A stretch of 64,000 nucleotides of DNA from Vulcanococcus limneticus LL. Lineage in GTDB: Bacteria; Cyanobacteriota; Cyanobacteriia; PCC-6307; Cyanobiaceae. Both the position numbers and the translations under genes were made by a program. Numbering within the stretch: the first letter of the stretch is position 1; each line of letters opens with the position of its first letter. Positions 7,284 to 15,561 of this stretch are shown in pieces. Under the pieces are notes generated by a model. That model ran no database searches. It was not told the origin of the DNA and saw nothing but the letters and a program-made list of their open reading frames with translations. The DNA lies in assembly GCF_002252705.1 (NCBI RefSeq), contig NZ_NQLA01000010.1, positions 1 to 64,000 on the forward strand. The letters are read 5' to 3'.

Positions 7284-7520
7284 TCAGGTGCCAGGTTCTT
7301 CGCGGTTGCCGCCGAGGGCTGCGATCTGGGCCCTCAGCTGCTCGGAGCGCTGCTGATCGCCACGGGTCACAGCCACCGCCAGGGCGAATTCCAGCTTCTC
7401 CAGCTGGTGATCGCCCTCAGCGAAGGAGCGGCAGGCGGGCGTGGGGCGCGCGGCACCCGGCTGGGACGGGTGCTGGGCGGGGCGCTGATTCACGAAGCTG
7501 GAGCTGTTGAAGCTGGCCAT
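7284..7520 (-). CDS. Small hypothetical protein
   Basis: 78 residues from the ATG at 7520, with a purine-rich stretch upstream. The N-terminus is Ser/Pro-rich (MASFNSSSF). The C-terminal half is a helix pair (HQLEKLEFALAVAVTRGDQQ, then SEQLRAQIAALGG). No membrane segment. It lies 38 nt downstream of the coiled-coil gene on the same strand and is probably co-transcribed. Family not recognised. Confidence 0.6.
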   Translation of the reverse strand: MASFNSSSFVNQRPAQHPSQPGAARPTPACRSFAEGDHQLEKLEFALAVAVTRGDQQRSEQLRAQIAALGGNREEPGT

Positions 7521-7558
7521 GGTTCGCTTTCTTCCCATTGTGGCACCGCCCACCAGGG

Positions 7559-7870
7559 TCAGGCGGCCAGGGGCGTGGCGTCGTCCGCATCCACGGATCG
7601 AAGTGGAGCCCCATCAAGCTCCAGGCCCGCCGCCGAGGGCTCCGAATCGGCCAGCAGGGCCCGGCAATCCGCCAGCAGCAGCTCCACCGACTCCAGGGAG
7701 CGCAGCTCGGCCGGATCGGGCTCCACCGGCGCCGCCACGGCCTCCAGCTGCAGCTGCAGCACAGCCAAGCGCTGTTCGAGCTTCACCAGCCGCTGGGACA
7801 GGGCCGCCACAGTCTGGGCCAGATCCTCGGTGGTGCGGGTGATGCGGAACGAAACCGATTCGGGACTCAT
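7559..7870 (-). CDS. Coiled-coil hypothetical protein
   Basis: 103 residues from the ATG at 7870, starting MSPESVSFRITRTTEDL. Residues 10-60 form a strong heptad pattern (LAQTVAALSQRLVKLEQRLA) typical of a coiled coil. The rest is acidic with Leu-rich helices. No catalytic motif. Probably a two-gene unit with the small protein downstream. It diverges from the AbrB-like gene, with 93 bp between starts. Confidence 0.65.
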   Translation of the reverse strand: MSPESVSFRITRTTEDLAQTVAALSQRLVKLEQRLAVLQLQLEAVAAPVEPDPAELRSLESVELLLADCRALLADSEPSAAGLELDGAPLRSVDADDATPLAA

Positions 7871-7963
7871 CGGATCAAAGCGGTAGCGCCGATCACACCA
7901 CAGAACCGTCAGCGACTCAAGCCTTCTCCCAGACTGGACAGCTTCCTCCCCGTCTGGCCCCGG

Positions 7964-8482
7964 ATGCACCCCCCGCTGAATTTGCTGGTGTATCTGCTGG
8001 CTGGCCTGGCCGGCGGGCTGCTGGCCCTGCGCACCGGCATCCCCGCCGCACCGCTGGCGGGAGCCCTGCTCGGGGCCGGCCTGGTGAGCATGAGCGGCCG
8101 GCTTGAGACGGCCCAGTGGCCCCTGGGCACGCGCACCCTGCTGGAGATCGGCATCGGCACCGTGATCGGCACTGGCCTGACCAGCACCGCCGTGGCGGAG
8201 CTGCGGCAGTTGTGGCGGCCGGCCCTGCTGATCACCGTGACCCTGGTGGCCACGGGTCTGGTGGTGGGCCTGTGGTGCAGCCGCCTATTGGGCATCGATC
8301 CGGTGGTGGCCCTGCTGGGCGCCGCCCCGGGGGGCATCAGCGGCATGAGCCTGGTGGGGGCCGAGTTCGGCGTGGGAGCGGCGGTCGCGACCCTGCACGC
8401 GGTGCGGCTGATCACCGTGCTGCTGGTGTTGCCGCTCATGGTGCGACTGGTGCTGTCGCTGCAGGGGTCCCAGTCGGGTTAA
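7964..8482 (+). CDS. Half-length AbrB-type (PF05145) membrane protein
   Basis: 172 residues, almost all in hydrophobic segments, starting MHPPLNLLVYLLAGLAGG from the ATG at 7964. The conserved stretches IGIGTVIGTGLTSTAVAELR and LLGAAPGGISGMSLVGAEFG match the AbrB-type membrane family, which is unrelated to the AbrB DNA-binding regulator. Family members are usually a tandem duplication of about 340 residues; this has one unit, so it must dimerise or pair with another half. Substrate is not known; a putative permease or ammonia-monooxygenase-related label is common in databases. Confidence 0.75.
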   Translation: MHPPLNLLVYLLAGLAGGLLALRTGIPAAPLAGALLGAGLVSMSGRLETAQWPLGTRTLLEIGIGTVIGTGLTSTAVAELRQLWRPALLITVTLVATGLVVGLWCSRLLGIDPVVALLGAAPGGISGMSLVGAEFGVGAAVATLHAVRLITVLLVLPLMVRLVLSLQGSQSG

Positions 8483-8561
8483 CCGGCCCTGGACAGGCCC
8501 AGCGCCCTGGATACGGTGGGCCCCTTCCCTCACCCCCGCCGGCTCCCGAGCCGCCGCCCCC

Positions 8562-9017
8562 ATGGCCCACCCCGCCATCCGCCGCGCCCTCGCCGCGCTG
8601 CTGCCCGCTGGCCTTGGCGCCGTGGCCACGGCCCTGCCGCTGCTGCCGGCGGCCGCCGACACACCCGCTGACACACCCGCCGGCAAAGGTGCCCAGGTGT
8701 ATTGCTTCATGCGCGGCGCCGGCAACAACCACGAAGTGAGCTGGACTGCCGCCTATTCCCTGATCAAGCGCCAGAGCGCCAGCCTGTTCAAGACGTCGCC
8801 GGAACATGCCGCGGTGATGATCACCGAGGCGGTGGTCCAGAACCCTGGCACCTTCCCAGACTGCGGCCGCTACCTGGGCAGCCTGTTCGAGCGGGCTGCC
8901 ACCCCGCCTGAGGCCGCGGCCAGTCCCGCCGCCGGCAGCACTCCCTCGACCCAGGGCAGCGGCCCCACGCGCATTCCCACCAGCGGCGTCACCCGCAACG
9001 ATCGCTACAACTACTGA
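8562..9017 (+). CDS. Secreted picocyanobacterial protein (DUF6554-like)
   Basis: 151 residues with an N-terminal signal peptide (RRALAALLPAGLGAVATALP, cleavage near residue 32). The core GAQVYCFMRGAGNNHEVSWT ... IKRQSASLFKTSPEHAAVMI ... NPGTFPDCGRYLG is a pattern I recall from a conserved Synechococcus/Prochlorococcus family, tentatively DUF6554. Two Cys may form a disulfide. The tail after residue 115 is Pro/Ser/Thr-rich and disordered. Exported, role unknown. The lipoprotein gene follows after one base. Confidence 0.7.
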   Translation: MAHPAIRRALAALLPAGLGAVATALPLLPAAADTPADTPAGKGAQVYCFMRGAGNNHEVSWTAAYSLIKRQSASLFKTSPEHAAVMITEAVVQNPGTFPDCGRYLGSLFERAATPPEAAASPAAGSTPSTQGSGPTRIPTSGVTRNDRYNY

Positions 9018-9018
9018 G

Positions 9019-9426
9019 TTGGCATCCCAATCCCCGCGAGCCCAGCGACGGCCAGACCGCCAGCGCCCCCTGGCCCTGATGGTGCTGGGCACTGCCCTGG
9101 GGGGCCTGCTCGGCGGATGCGCGGCACCACCGCCACCGCAGGAGCAGGTCAAGGGCCCGGCGCGGGATGACTGTCTGCGGGAGGTGCGCCTCGACGCTCT
9201 CCAGACCGCCTTGGAGCGCTGCGATGCCGTGGTGGCCGCCTATCCCCGCGACCCCCAGCCGCGCAACGAGCGTGCCCTGCTGCAGTCCCTGGCGGGCAAC
9301 CGGGTGGCCGCCTGCAGCGACAGCAGCGCCGCCGAGGTCCTGCTGCGCCAGGCCACGCCTGGACGCCGCGGCGACCCCCAGCTGGTGGAGGAGATCCGCA
9401 TCCGCGCCGCCGGCTGCCGCGGCTGA
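9019..9426 (+). CDS. Putative lipoprotein
   Basis: 135 residues from a TTG at 9019, one base after the previous stop. This start gives an Arg-rich n-region, a hydrophobic core (LALMVLGTALGGLLGG) and a lipobox LGGC, so Cys34 would be lipidated; an ATG at 9079 would leave almost no n-region. The mature part resembles TPR-like helices (ALQTALERCDAVVAAYPRDP, then NERALLQSLAG) with four further Cys. It was probably co-transcribed with the upstream secreted protein. Function unknown. Confidence 0.65.
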   Translation: MASQSPRAQRRPDRQRPLALMVLGTALGGLLGGCAAPPPPQEQVKGPARDDCLREVRLDALQTALERCDAVVAAYPRDPQPRNERALLQSLAGNRVAACSDSSAAEVLLRQATPGRRGDPQLVEEIRIRAAGCRG

Positions 9427-9469
9427 GACCAGGCCGTTGCGATTGGGGGCTCACCCCAGGTCACCCTGC

Positions 9470-11047
9470 TCACCATTCGGCGAGCAGCCGCCGCACCATC
9501 TGCGGGAACGACTGGCGGCGCAGGGCACTGGAGTGGCGCCCCAGCAGCACCTCGATGCGCTCGGCCTTGCTGGCGATCAGGTCGTCCACCAGCTGGTCGG
9601 CGACGCCAAGCTGCAGCCAGTGGCACTGCAGCGGACCGCCCATGCCGATGCGATGGCAGCGGTCCTCCGCCTGCTCCGCGTCGCCGGGGGTCCAGGGGCG
9701 CTCCAGCAGCACCACGTGGCGCGCCCGGTGCAGGGTGAGGCCCAGCCCTCCCACGCCGAAGGTGCTGATCAGCAGCGGATCGGCGCCGGCCTGGAAGCGC
9801 TCGACCCTCGCCTGGCGCTCGGCCGGACGCACCCGGCCCGTCAGCAGCTCGCCGCCCAGCCGGGCCTGCAACAGCTCGGCGGCGGCCACGAATCCGCTGA
9901 ACACCAGCACCGGCTCGCCCCGCCCCAGCAGTTCCCGCACCAGGCGGGTGGCGGCGGGAAGCTTGTATTCGGCGGCGATCTGGCGCAGGGCCGTGAACAC
10001 GGCCAGGGCCTCGGCATCGCGCCGCACCAGGCCGGCGGCAGCGCGGCGGCGGTAGTCGTCCACCGCCAGATCGAGCCGGTGCTGGAAGCCCTGGCCCTCG
10101 CCGGCACTGAGGATCACGGGGTGGTGGAGCCGCTGCTTGGGCGGCAGGTCCAGGCAATCGGCCTTGCGGCGGTGCAGAAGCAGCGGTCGGGTGAGCCGCT
10201 GCAACTCCTTCAGGCCAGTGGCCCCCAGGGCCTGCCAGTGGCGCCGGCCACCGGGGCCCTCGCGCCAGTGGCCCTGGCAGTAGCGCTCCTCGTAGGCACG
10301 CTGGTCGGCGGCAAGGGGATGGCCGATGGCGGCCAGCAGGGGGAACAGCTGCACGGGGCGACCGTTCTTCATCGGCGTGCCGGTGAGCAGCCAGCAGGCC
10401 CGCAGGCGCGGATGGCGGGCCAGCCGCAGGAAGGCCCGGGTGCGGGTGGCGCCCAGGTTCTGGGCGTAGTGGGCCTCATCGGCGATCAGCACGGTGCCGG
10501 CGGGGGGCAGCTCGGCCGGCAGGCGGGCCCAGCTGAACAGCTCGATGGCCAGCTCCAGGGCCGCCGCCTCCTGGCGCCAGTGGGCGTGGAGCCCGGCGGG
10601 GGCCACCACCGCGATGCGGCCGCCACTGGCCCGGGCCAGGGTGCGGGCCGCCACCAGGGCGGTGAGCGTCTTGCCCAGGCCCATGGCGTCGGCCAGCAGC
10701 GCCCCGCGGCGGGCCAGCAGCCAGCGCACCGCCGAGCGCTGGTGGGCAAACAGGTGGCGGCCATCGGGCAGGGGCGCCTGGAGATCGGCCTCGGCCACCA
10801 GCTGCCGGTGCGGCGGCAGGGGCGGCAACGGCTGGCGCAGCCAGGCCAGCCACTGGGCCAGCTCCGGATCGATCGGAAAGCGGGAAGCGAAGCGCCGTTC
10901 CAGCTCGTGGGCAGCCTCCAGGGGAAAATCCCAGCAACGCTGGCGGGAGCGCCAATGGCCCCGGGGCCGCACGGCCTGCAGCTGCGCCTGGGTCACGGCG
11001 TCGAAGGGGGTGACCACCTCAATGGAGCCAGAGGCGCCCAGCCGCAT
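9470..11047 (-). CDS. SNF2-family helicase with HARP-like N-terminus (SMARCAL1-like)
   Basis: 525 residues from the ATG at 11047; an upstream open extension looks like noise. Residues 1-55 (GSIEVVTPFD, then RSRQRCWDFPLEAAHELERR) resemble the HARP-like module of SMARCAL1-type annealing helicases. Helicase motifs follow in order: I DAMGLGKT, II DEAH, III LTGTPMKNG, then the C-terminal lobe with STFGVGGLGLTL and VI QAEDRCHRIG. ATP-driven DNA translocation or strand annealing is expected. The HNH nuclease gene stands divergently next door, 241 bp away. Confidence 0.85.
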   Translation of the reverse strand: MRLGASGSIEVVTPFDAVTQAQLQAVRPRGHWRSRQRCWDFPLEAAHELERRFASRFPIDPELAQWLAWLRQPLPPLPPHRQLVAEADLQAPLPDGRHLFAHQRSAVRWLLARRGALLADAMGLGKTLTALVAARTLARASGGRIAVVAPAGLHAHWRQEAAALELAIELFSWARLPAELPPAGTVLIADEAHYAQNLGATRTRAFLRLARHPRLRACWLLTGTPMKNGRPVQLFPLLAAIGHPLAADQRAYEERYCQGHWREGPGGRRHWQALGATGLKELQRLTRPLLLHRRKADCLDLPPKQRLHHPVILSAGEGQGFQHRLDLAVDDYRRRAAAGLVRRDAEALAVFTALRQIAAEYKLPAATRLVRELLGRGEPVLVFSGFVAAAELLQARLGGELLTGRVRPAERQARVERFQAGADPLLISTFGVGGLGLTLHRARHVVLLERPWTPGDAEQAEDRCHRIGMGGPLQCHWLQLGVADQLVDDLIASKAERIEVLLGRHSSALRRQSFPQMVRRLLAEW

Positions 11048-11288
11048 CAGGCAGCGGGCGGGAGCGGCAGGCCTGGACGGGCTGAGAGGGCGGGCCAAAC
11101 GGGGAACACGACGCCGGAGGAGCTCGCCGGCGGGCCAGTCGCTGGACGCGCCGCCAGCCAATTTAAGGCCCACAGCTGCAAAGACAAGTCAGCCTGAACG
11201 TCCTGGTCCCTATCGGTCAGAACGGCATCCTTCGACACATTGACAAGACAGCGACTCCAGGCAGACTCCCCGCAACCGAGTTGATCGG

Positions 11289-11735
11289 ATGCACGCCAGG
11301 GATGCGGTTTTCCTTGAGGATCTGTGCCCCAAACTTCGTGTTCGCCGCTGGAGACAATCTCTCCACACATTTACGGATCAAAGCTGCATCTACTGCGGCA
11401 ATCCATCCGAATCAATTGACCATGTGCTGCCGCGCAGCCGCGGCGGCCTGAGCGTCACCGAGAACTGCGTGCCGGCCTGCCTGGCCTGCAACGGTCGCAA
11501 GAGTGACACCGACGCCTTCGACTGGTATCGGCGCCAGCGCTTCTACGATCCCCGCCGCGCCATGGCGATCCGGGCCTGGATCGACGGGGATCTGCGGCTG
11601 GCCCTGCGGTTGCTGCAGTGGGCCAGCCCCCAGGCCAGCCCAACGCCGGGCCGCCCCAGCGCCAACCAGGGGCGAACCGCCAACCGGAAAACCAGGGACG
11701 GCGGCGACCCTGGCTGGGCGTTCCAGGCCGCCTGA
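11289..11735 (+). CDS. HNH endonuclease-family protein
   Basis: 148 residues. CIYCG (Cys pair) and CLACN (Cys pair) flank the HNH core SIDHVLPRSRGGLSVTENCV, so both the zinc site and the catalytic DH-N-type residues are present, followed by NGRKSDTDAFDWYRR. The C-terminal 40 residues are Pro/Arg/Asn-rich. Such stand-alone HNH proteins are widespread in cyanobacteria; target unknown. A TTGACA at 11240-11245 could be a -35 element, but I see no good -10. Confidence 0.85.
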   Translation: MHARDAVFLEDLCPKLRVRRWRQSLHTFTDQSCIYCGNPSESIDHVLPRSRGGLSVTENCVPACLACNGRKSDTDAFDWYRRQRFYDPRRAMAIRAWIDGDLRLALRLLQWASPQASPTPGRPSANQGRTANRKTRDGGDPGWAFQAA

Positions 11736-11740
11736 GCGCC

Positions 11741-12001
11741 CTACCAGACGCGACAGGCGGCCAGGCCATTGTGGCGCTGGCAGATGGCAGCTTGGGCCGA
11801 GGGCTGCTCCGGCGCCAACAGGGCCGCCGCCGCCAACAGGGCCGCCACCAGCCAGGCCAGGGGCCAGACACCGGCCCTGGCCCGAGGGCCGGCACGCCGG
11901 GTGCACCAGCGCCGACCCGCCAGGGATCCAGCGCTGGGGACCGGGCCGCGGATGGGGCCGCGCAGCGGAGCGAGGGGAGTAGAGAGACAGGACGCGGCCA
12001 T
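11741..12001 (-). CDS. Small membrane-anchored or secreted protein
   Basis: Up to 86 residues. The C-terminal half is the believable part: one hydrophobic segment (PLAWLVAALLAAAALLAP) followed by QPSAQAAICQRHNGLAACRVW, which looks like a signal-anchor plus a short exported tail with two Cys. The 40 residues before it are Arg/Pro-rich and may be upstream of the true, unclear start. It converges on the HNH gene with 5 nt between stops. Confidence 0.45.
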   Translation of the reverse strand: MAASCLSTPLAPLRGPIRGPVPSAGSLAGRRWCTRRAGPRARAGVWPLAWLVAALLAAAALLAPEQPSAQAAICQRHNGLAACRVW

Positions 12002-12106
12002 CGATCGGGATCGCGGTGTGATACATCTGTACTCATGGCTTCCTGGGCTGTCAACCCGGCGACCGGCGCGCCTGCGGCGATGAACCCCTCAACAACCTCG
12101 GCGACG

Positions 12107-13087
12107 ATGGGTCAGGCGCTGCCGGCGGGCGCCTCGGTGCTGGTGCTCGGGGGTGGCTACACAGGCCAGCGCTTCGCCGCCGCCGTGGGGTCGCTCGGGG
12201 CCAGCGTGACCCTCACCCACCGGGGCCCGGAACCGCCGGAAGCGGACGCCCCAGGCCGGCGCTGGCTGCGCTTTGATCCGGCCGCCGGGGCCATGCCCAC
12301 GGCCGAACAGCTGGCGGGCACCAGCCATGTGCTGGTGACGATCCCACCCGATGGCGAAGGGCGGGACCCCGCCCTGGACGCCCTCGGCCCAGTGCTGCGG
12401 CAGCTGCCCCTGCAGTGGCTGGGGTACCTCTCCACCACCGGCGTCTACGGCGATCTTCAGGGAGCCTGGGCCGACGAGGGCACACCGCCCAACCCGGGTC
12501 TGGGGCGCAGCCGGGCCCGCCTGGCCTGCGAGCAGGCCTGGCTGGGCAGCGGCCTGCCGGTGCAGAGCTTCCGGCTGCCTGCCATCTACGGCCCGGGCCG
12601 CTGCCCCTTCCAGAATCTGCTGACGGGCAAGGGGCGGCTGGTGCACAAGCCGGGCCAGGTCTTCTGTCGCATCCACGTGGACGACATCGTCGGGGCGCTG
12701 CTGCACTGCCTGGCCCTGCCGCCCCAGCACCGCCCCGCGGTGGTCAACGTGAGCGACGACGTCCCCTGCCCCTCCAGCGAGACCCTCGGCTATGGCGCCC
12801 ACCTGCTGGGCTGCCCGCTGCCGCCGGCGCAGCGCTATGCGGACGTGGTCGCCAGCATGGGCCCGATGGCCCTGAGCTTCTGGTCCGAGAACCGGCGAGT
12901 CAGCAACCGGCTGCTCTGCCAGGGGCTGGGCTATCGGCTGCGCTATCCCAGCTACCGGGAGGGCTTCCAGGCCTCCCTGGCGGAGGAGCGGCAGACGGCC
13001 TCTGCCCAGGCCAACGCGCCGTCGTCGACCGCTGGCCGGCCAGCCGCCGGGCCCGGGTCTGCTCAGGGCCCGGCGGCGCCGGCCTGA
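12107..13087 (+). CDS. Atypical SDR / NAD-dependent epimerase-like protein (YeeZ-like)
   Basis: 326 residues from the ATG at 12107; ATGs at 12080 and 12035 are in frame, and I chose the one closest to the conserved fold. VLVLGGGYTGQRFA is the Rossmann GxxGxxG loop. STTGVYGD carries the Ser and Tyr of the SDR region, but the usual YxxxK lysine is not in place, as in atypical SDRs of the YeeZ group. RLPAIYGPGR and FCRIHVDDIVGALLHCL continue the pattern. Binds NAD(P) or has lost catalysis; substrate unknown. The Ala/Pro-rich last 30 residues are disordered. Confidence 0.8.
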   Translation: MGQALPAGASVLVLGGGYTGQRFAAAVGSLGASVTLTHRGPEPPEADAPGRRWLRFDPAAGAMPTAEQLAGTSHVLVTIPPDGEGRDPALDALGPVLRQLPLQWLGYLSTTGVYGDLQGAWADEGTPPNPGLGRSRARLACEQAWLGSGLPVQSFRLPAIYGPGRCPFQNLLTGKGRLVHKPGQVFCRIHVDDIVGALLHCLALPPQHRPAVVNVSDDVPCPSSETLGYGAHLLGCPLPPAQRYADVVASMGPMALSFWSENRRVSNRLLCQGLGYRLRYPSYREGFQASLAEERQTASAQANAPSSTAGRPAAGPGSAQGPAAPA

Positions 13088-13242
13088 CTGCGGTCCGCCG
13101 GGCCGGTGGACCGGCCTGGATCCGGCACGAAGGGCACGCCGGCATCGTGGAGCAGACGGTCCCAGTGCAGCTCCACCCAGCCGTTGCGCACCCCGCTCAC
13201 CAGGGCGAACAGCAAGCCACCGAGAAGCAACCAGCGCACCAT
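13063..13242 (-). CDS. Small conserved membrane protein beside pdxA
   Basis: 59 residues from the ATG at 13242: MVRWLLLGGLLFALVSGVRN is one transmembrane segment, followed by GWVELHWDRLLHDAGVPF and a Pro/Gly-rich tail. I recall similar tiny proteins next to pdxA in picocyanobacteria. Its start codon and the pdxA start codon sit on the two strands of one CCATGG. Its 3' end overlaps the end of the SDR gene by 25 bp. Function unknown. Confidence 0.6.
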   Translation of the reverse strand: MVRWLLLGGLLFALVSGVRNGWVELHWDRLLHDAGVPFVPDPGRSTGPADRSQAGAAGP

Positions 13243-14287
13243 GGATCCATCACCGACCAGCCCAGACGCTAGGCAAGGGCGCATCGCCCTCAGCTTGGGG
13301 GATCCCGCCGGGATCGGCGCGGAGGTGACCCTCAAGGCCCTGGCGGCCCTGGCCCGCAGAGAAGGGCCCGAGAGCTGGACCGGCTCGAAGGGCCCGCTGC
13401 TGGTGGGGTGCCGTCGCTGGCTGGAGGACACCTACCGCAGCCTGCGGGCAGGGGGCGAGGAGCCCCTGCTGGACCCGGCGGAGCTGGAGCTCCTTGATCT
13501 GCCGCTGGGGGAGCCAGTGCCGCCGGGGGCAGGCGGTGCCGCCAGCGGAGCGGCCAGCTTCGCCTGGCTGACAGCCGCCACAGAGCTGGTGCAGCAGGGC
13601 CATTGCCGCTCCCTGGTGACCGCGCCGATCGCCAAGCACGCATGGCATGCCGCTGGCCACGTCTATCCCGGCCAGACGGAACGCCTGGCGGAGCTGGCCG
13701 GTGTGGCAGAGGCCTCGATGCTGTTCACGGCCCGCTCCCCCAACGGCGGCTGGCGGCTGAACACCCTGCTGGCCACCACCCACATCCCCCTGGCCGCCGT
13801 GCCCGCCGCGCTCACTCCGGAGCGGGTGGAGGCCAAGCTGGCCGTGCTCCTGACCTTCTGCCAACGCTTCCGACCGCAGCCGCGCCTGGCTGTGGCAGGG
13901 CTCAATCCCCACGCCGGCGAGGCGGGCCAGCTGGGCCGGGAGGAGCAGGATTGGCTGATCCCACTGCTGCAGCGCTGGCGGTCACGGCACCCTGAGGCGG
14001 AGCTGCTGGGCCCCCTGCCACCCGATACCTGCTGGCTGGAGGCGGGGGCGGCCTGGGGGGGCAGAAGCGGGAAGGCTGCCGCCGATGGCTATCTGGCGCT
14101 CTACCACGACCAGGGACTGATCCCGGTGAAGCTGCTGGCCTTCGATCAAGCGGTCAACACCAGCCTGGGGTTGCCGTTCCTGCGCACCTCCCCGGACCAC
14201 GGCACGGGCTTCGCCATCGCCGGCCACGGCATCGCCCGTGGGGCGAGCATGGCAGCGGCCCTGGAGACTGCCCGGGAGCTGGGCTGA
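13241..14287 (+). CDS. pdxA: 4-hydroxythreonine-4-phosphate dehydrogenase
   Basis: PdxA oxidises 4-phosphohydroxy-L-threonine in the DXP-dependent pyridoxal phosphate pathway. At 348 residues it has family length. Visible motifs: SLGDPAGIGAEVTLKAL, TAPIAKHAW, YPGQTERLAEL, ATTHIPLAAVPAAL, GLNPHAGEAGQLGREEQDW, then LYHDQGLIPVKLLAFDQAVN and RTSPDHGTGFAIAG. The metal-binding His residues are in the TTH, YHDQG and PDHGTG stretches. Start at the ATG 13241 is shared with the opposite-strand small gene; no other good start is nearby. It converges on accB. Confidence 0.95.
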   Translation: MDPSPTSPDARQGRIALSLGDPAGIGAEVTLKALAALARREGPESWTGSKGPLLVGCRRWLEDTYRSLRAGGEEPLLDPAELELLDLPLGEPVPPGAGGAASGAASFAWLTAATELVQQGHCRSLVTAPIAKHAWHAAGHVYPGQTERLAELAGVAEASMLFTARSPNGGWRLNTLLATTHIPLAAVPAALTPERVEAKLAVLLTFCQRFRPQPRLAVAGLNPHAGEAGQLGREEQDWLIPLLQRWRSRHPEAELLGPLPPDTCWLEAGAAWGGRSGKAAADGYLALYHDQGLIPVKLLAFDQAVNTSLGLPFLRTSPDHGTGFAIAGHGIARGASMAAALETARELG

Positions 14288-14308
14288 GCCCAGGATCGCC
14301 AGATGGGA

Positions 14309-14776
14309 TCAGCCGGGCTTGACCCGCATCAACGCCTGGCCAAATTCCACGGGGGTGCCGTTCTCCACCAGGATCTCGACCACTTCGCCGCTCACCTCGC
14401 TCTCGAGCTCGTTCATCAGCTTCATCGCCTCCAGGATGCAGACGGTCTGGCCGACGGCGATGCGGGCTCCCAACTCCACGAAGGAGGGCTCGCCCGGGGC
14501 CGGGGACCGATAGAAGGTGGCCACCATCGGCGCCGTGATCTCCACCAGATCGCCGCGGACAGCAGGAGCTGTGGGGGGCGCAGGCGAGGGGGTGGAGGGC
14601 AGCACAGGAGCGGCCACGGCGGGAGCGGCGGCCTGCATCACCACCTGGGGCTGGGCCGCCGGCAGGTTGCGACGCAGTTCCAGGCGGAAGTCATCGCCCT
14701 CAAGCTTGAGCTCCTGGATGTCGCTCTCACCCAGCAGGGTGATCAGCTCGCGAAGCTGGTTGTGATCGAGCTGCAT
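14309..14776 (-). CDS. accB: Biotin carboxyl carrier protein of acetyl-CoA carboxylase
   Basis: 155 residues. The N-terminal helix pair (LRELITLLGESDIQELKLEG) leads to an Ala/Pro linker (residues 40-72), then the biotinyl domain with the ILEAMKLMNE motif; Lys119 is the biotinylation site. MVATFYRSPAPGEPSFVELG is the typical start of the domain, including the thumb region of AccB. Carries CO2 between AccC and AccAD in fatty acid synthesis. It follows efp by 5 nt on the same strand, so the two form an operon. Confidence 0.95.
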   Translation of the reverse strand: MQLDHNQLRELITLLGESDIQELKLEGDDFRLELRRNLPAAQPQVVMQAAAPAVAAPVLPSTPSPAPPTAPAVRGDLVEITAPMVATFYRSPAPGEPSFVELGARIAVGQTVCILEAMKLMNELESEVSGEVVEILVENGTPVEFGQALMRVKPG

Positions 14777-14781
14777 GGCAA

Positions 14782-15342
14782 TCAGTTCTCGCGGCCGAGG
14801 TAACTATCGGTGCGGGTGTCGATCTTGATCTTCTCGCCGATCGACAGGAACAGGGGCACCATCACCTGGGCACCGGTCTCAACGATGGCGGGTTTGGTGC
14901 CGCCGGTGGCGGTGTCACCCTTGACGCCGGGATCCGTCTGGGTGATCTCGAGCACCACGGAGTTGGGCAGTTCCACCTCGAGGGGCTTGCCGTTCCAGTA
15001 GACGACGCTCACCTCCATCCCTTCCTTGAGGTACTTGCGCTGGTCGCCGATCTGCTTGGCGGTGAGGCGCGTCTCCTCGTAGGAGGCCATGTCCATGAAC
15101 ACGTAGTCGTCGCCCTCCATGTAGGTGTGCTGGAGGGTGGCCTTGTCGAGCTGGGCCTGGGGCACGGTCTCACCGGCCCGGAAGGTCTTCTCCACGACGT
15201 TGCCGCTCTGCACCGCCTTCAGCTTGGTGCGCACGAACGCCGATCCCTTGCCGGGCTTCACATGCAGGAATTCCACGACACGCCAGACCTGGCCGTCCAG
15301 CTCGATCGTGGTGCCGGTACGAAAATCGTTGCTCGAGATCAT
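14782..15342 (-). CDS. efp: Translation elongation factor P
   Basis: 186 residues, the standard length. The N-terminal KOW-like domain shows [19 protein letters not shown], with Lys32 at the tip that reaches the peptidyl-transferase centre. The two OB-fold domains follow ([25 protein letters not shown], and the C-terminal signature region [20 protein letters not shown]). Relieves ribosome stalling at polyproline. No modification enzyme (EpmA/EpmB) is encoded nearby. First gene of the efp-accB unit. Confidence 0.95.
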   Translation of the reverse strand: MISSNDFRTGTTIELDGQVWRVVEFLHVKPGKGSAFVRTKLKAVQSGNVVEKTFRAGETVPQAQLDKATLQHTYMEGDDYVFMDMASYEETRLTAKQIGDQRKYLKEGMEVSVVYWNGKPLEVELPNSVVLEITQTDPGVKGDTATGGTKPAIVETGAQVMVPLFLSIGEKIKIDTRTDSYLGREN

Positions 15343-15561
15343 TCCGGCAGAACGGGATCGCCGGATTGTACGGCTGTGCCAGAGTCCAGACAGAGACAGG
15401 GGCTGGCCATGGATCCCAGGCAGGCGGCGGCGGAATCCAGTACAGCCCGGGCGCTGTCGGGACCTCTCCACGCGGCGCGGGGAGCGGTCCCGACAGTGTC
15501 TGCAGCCACCGACATGGTGCCTTGGTGGACAGCGGGTCTTCGCGCCCTTACCCCCTGGGGA

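Noticed and set aside
9167..11197. Long plus-strand open frame opposite the SNF2 helicase
   Set aside because: Composition noise; the minus strand has every helicase motif in order.
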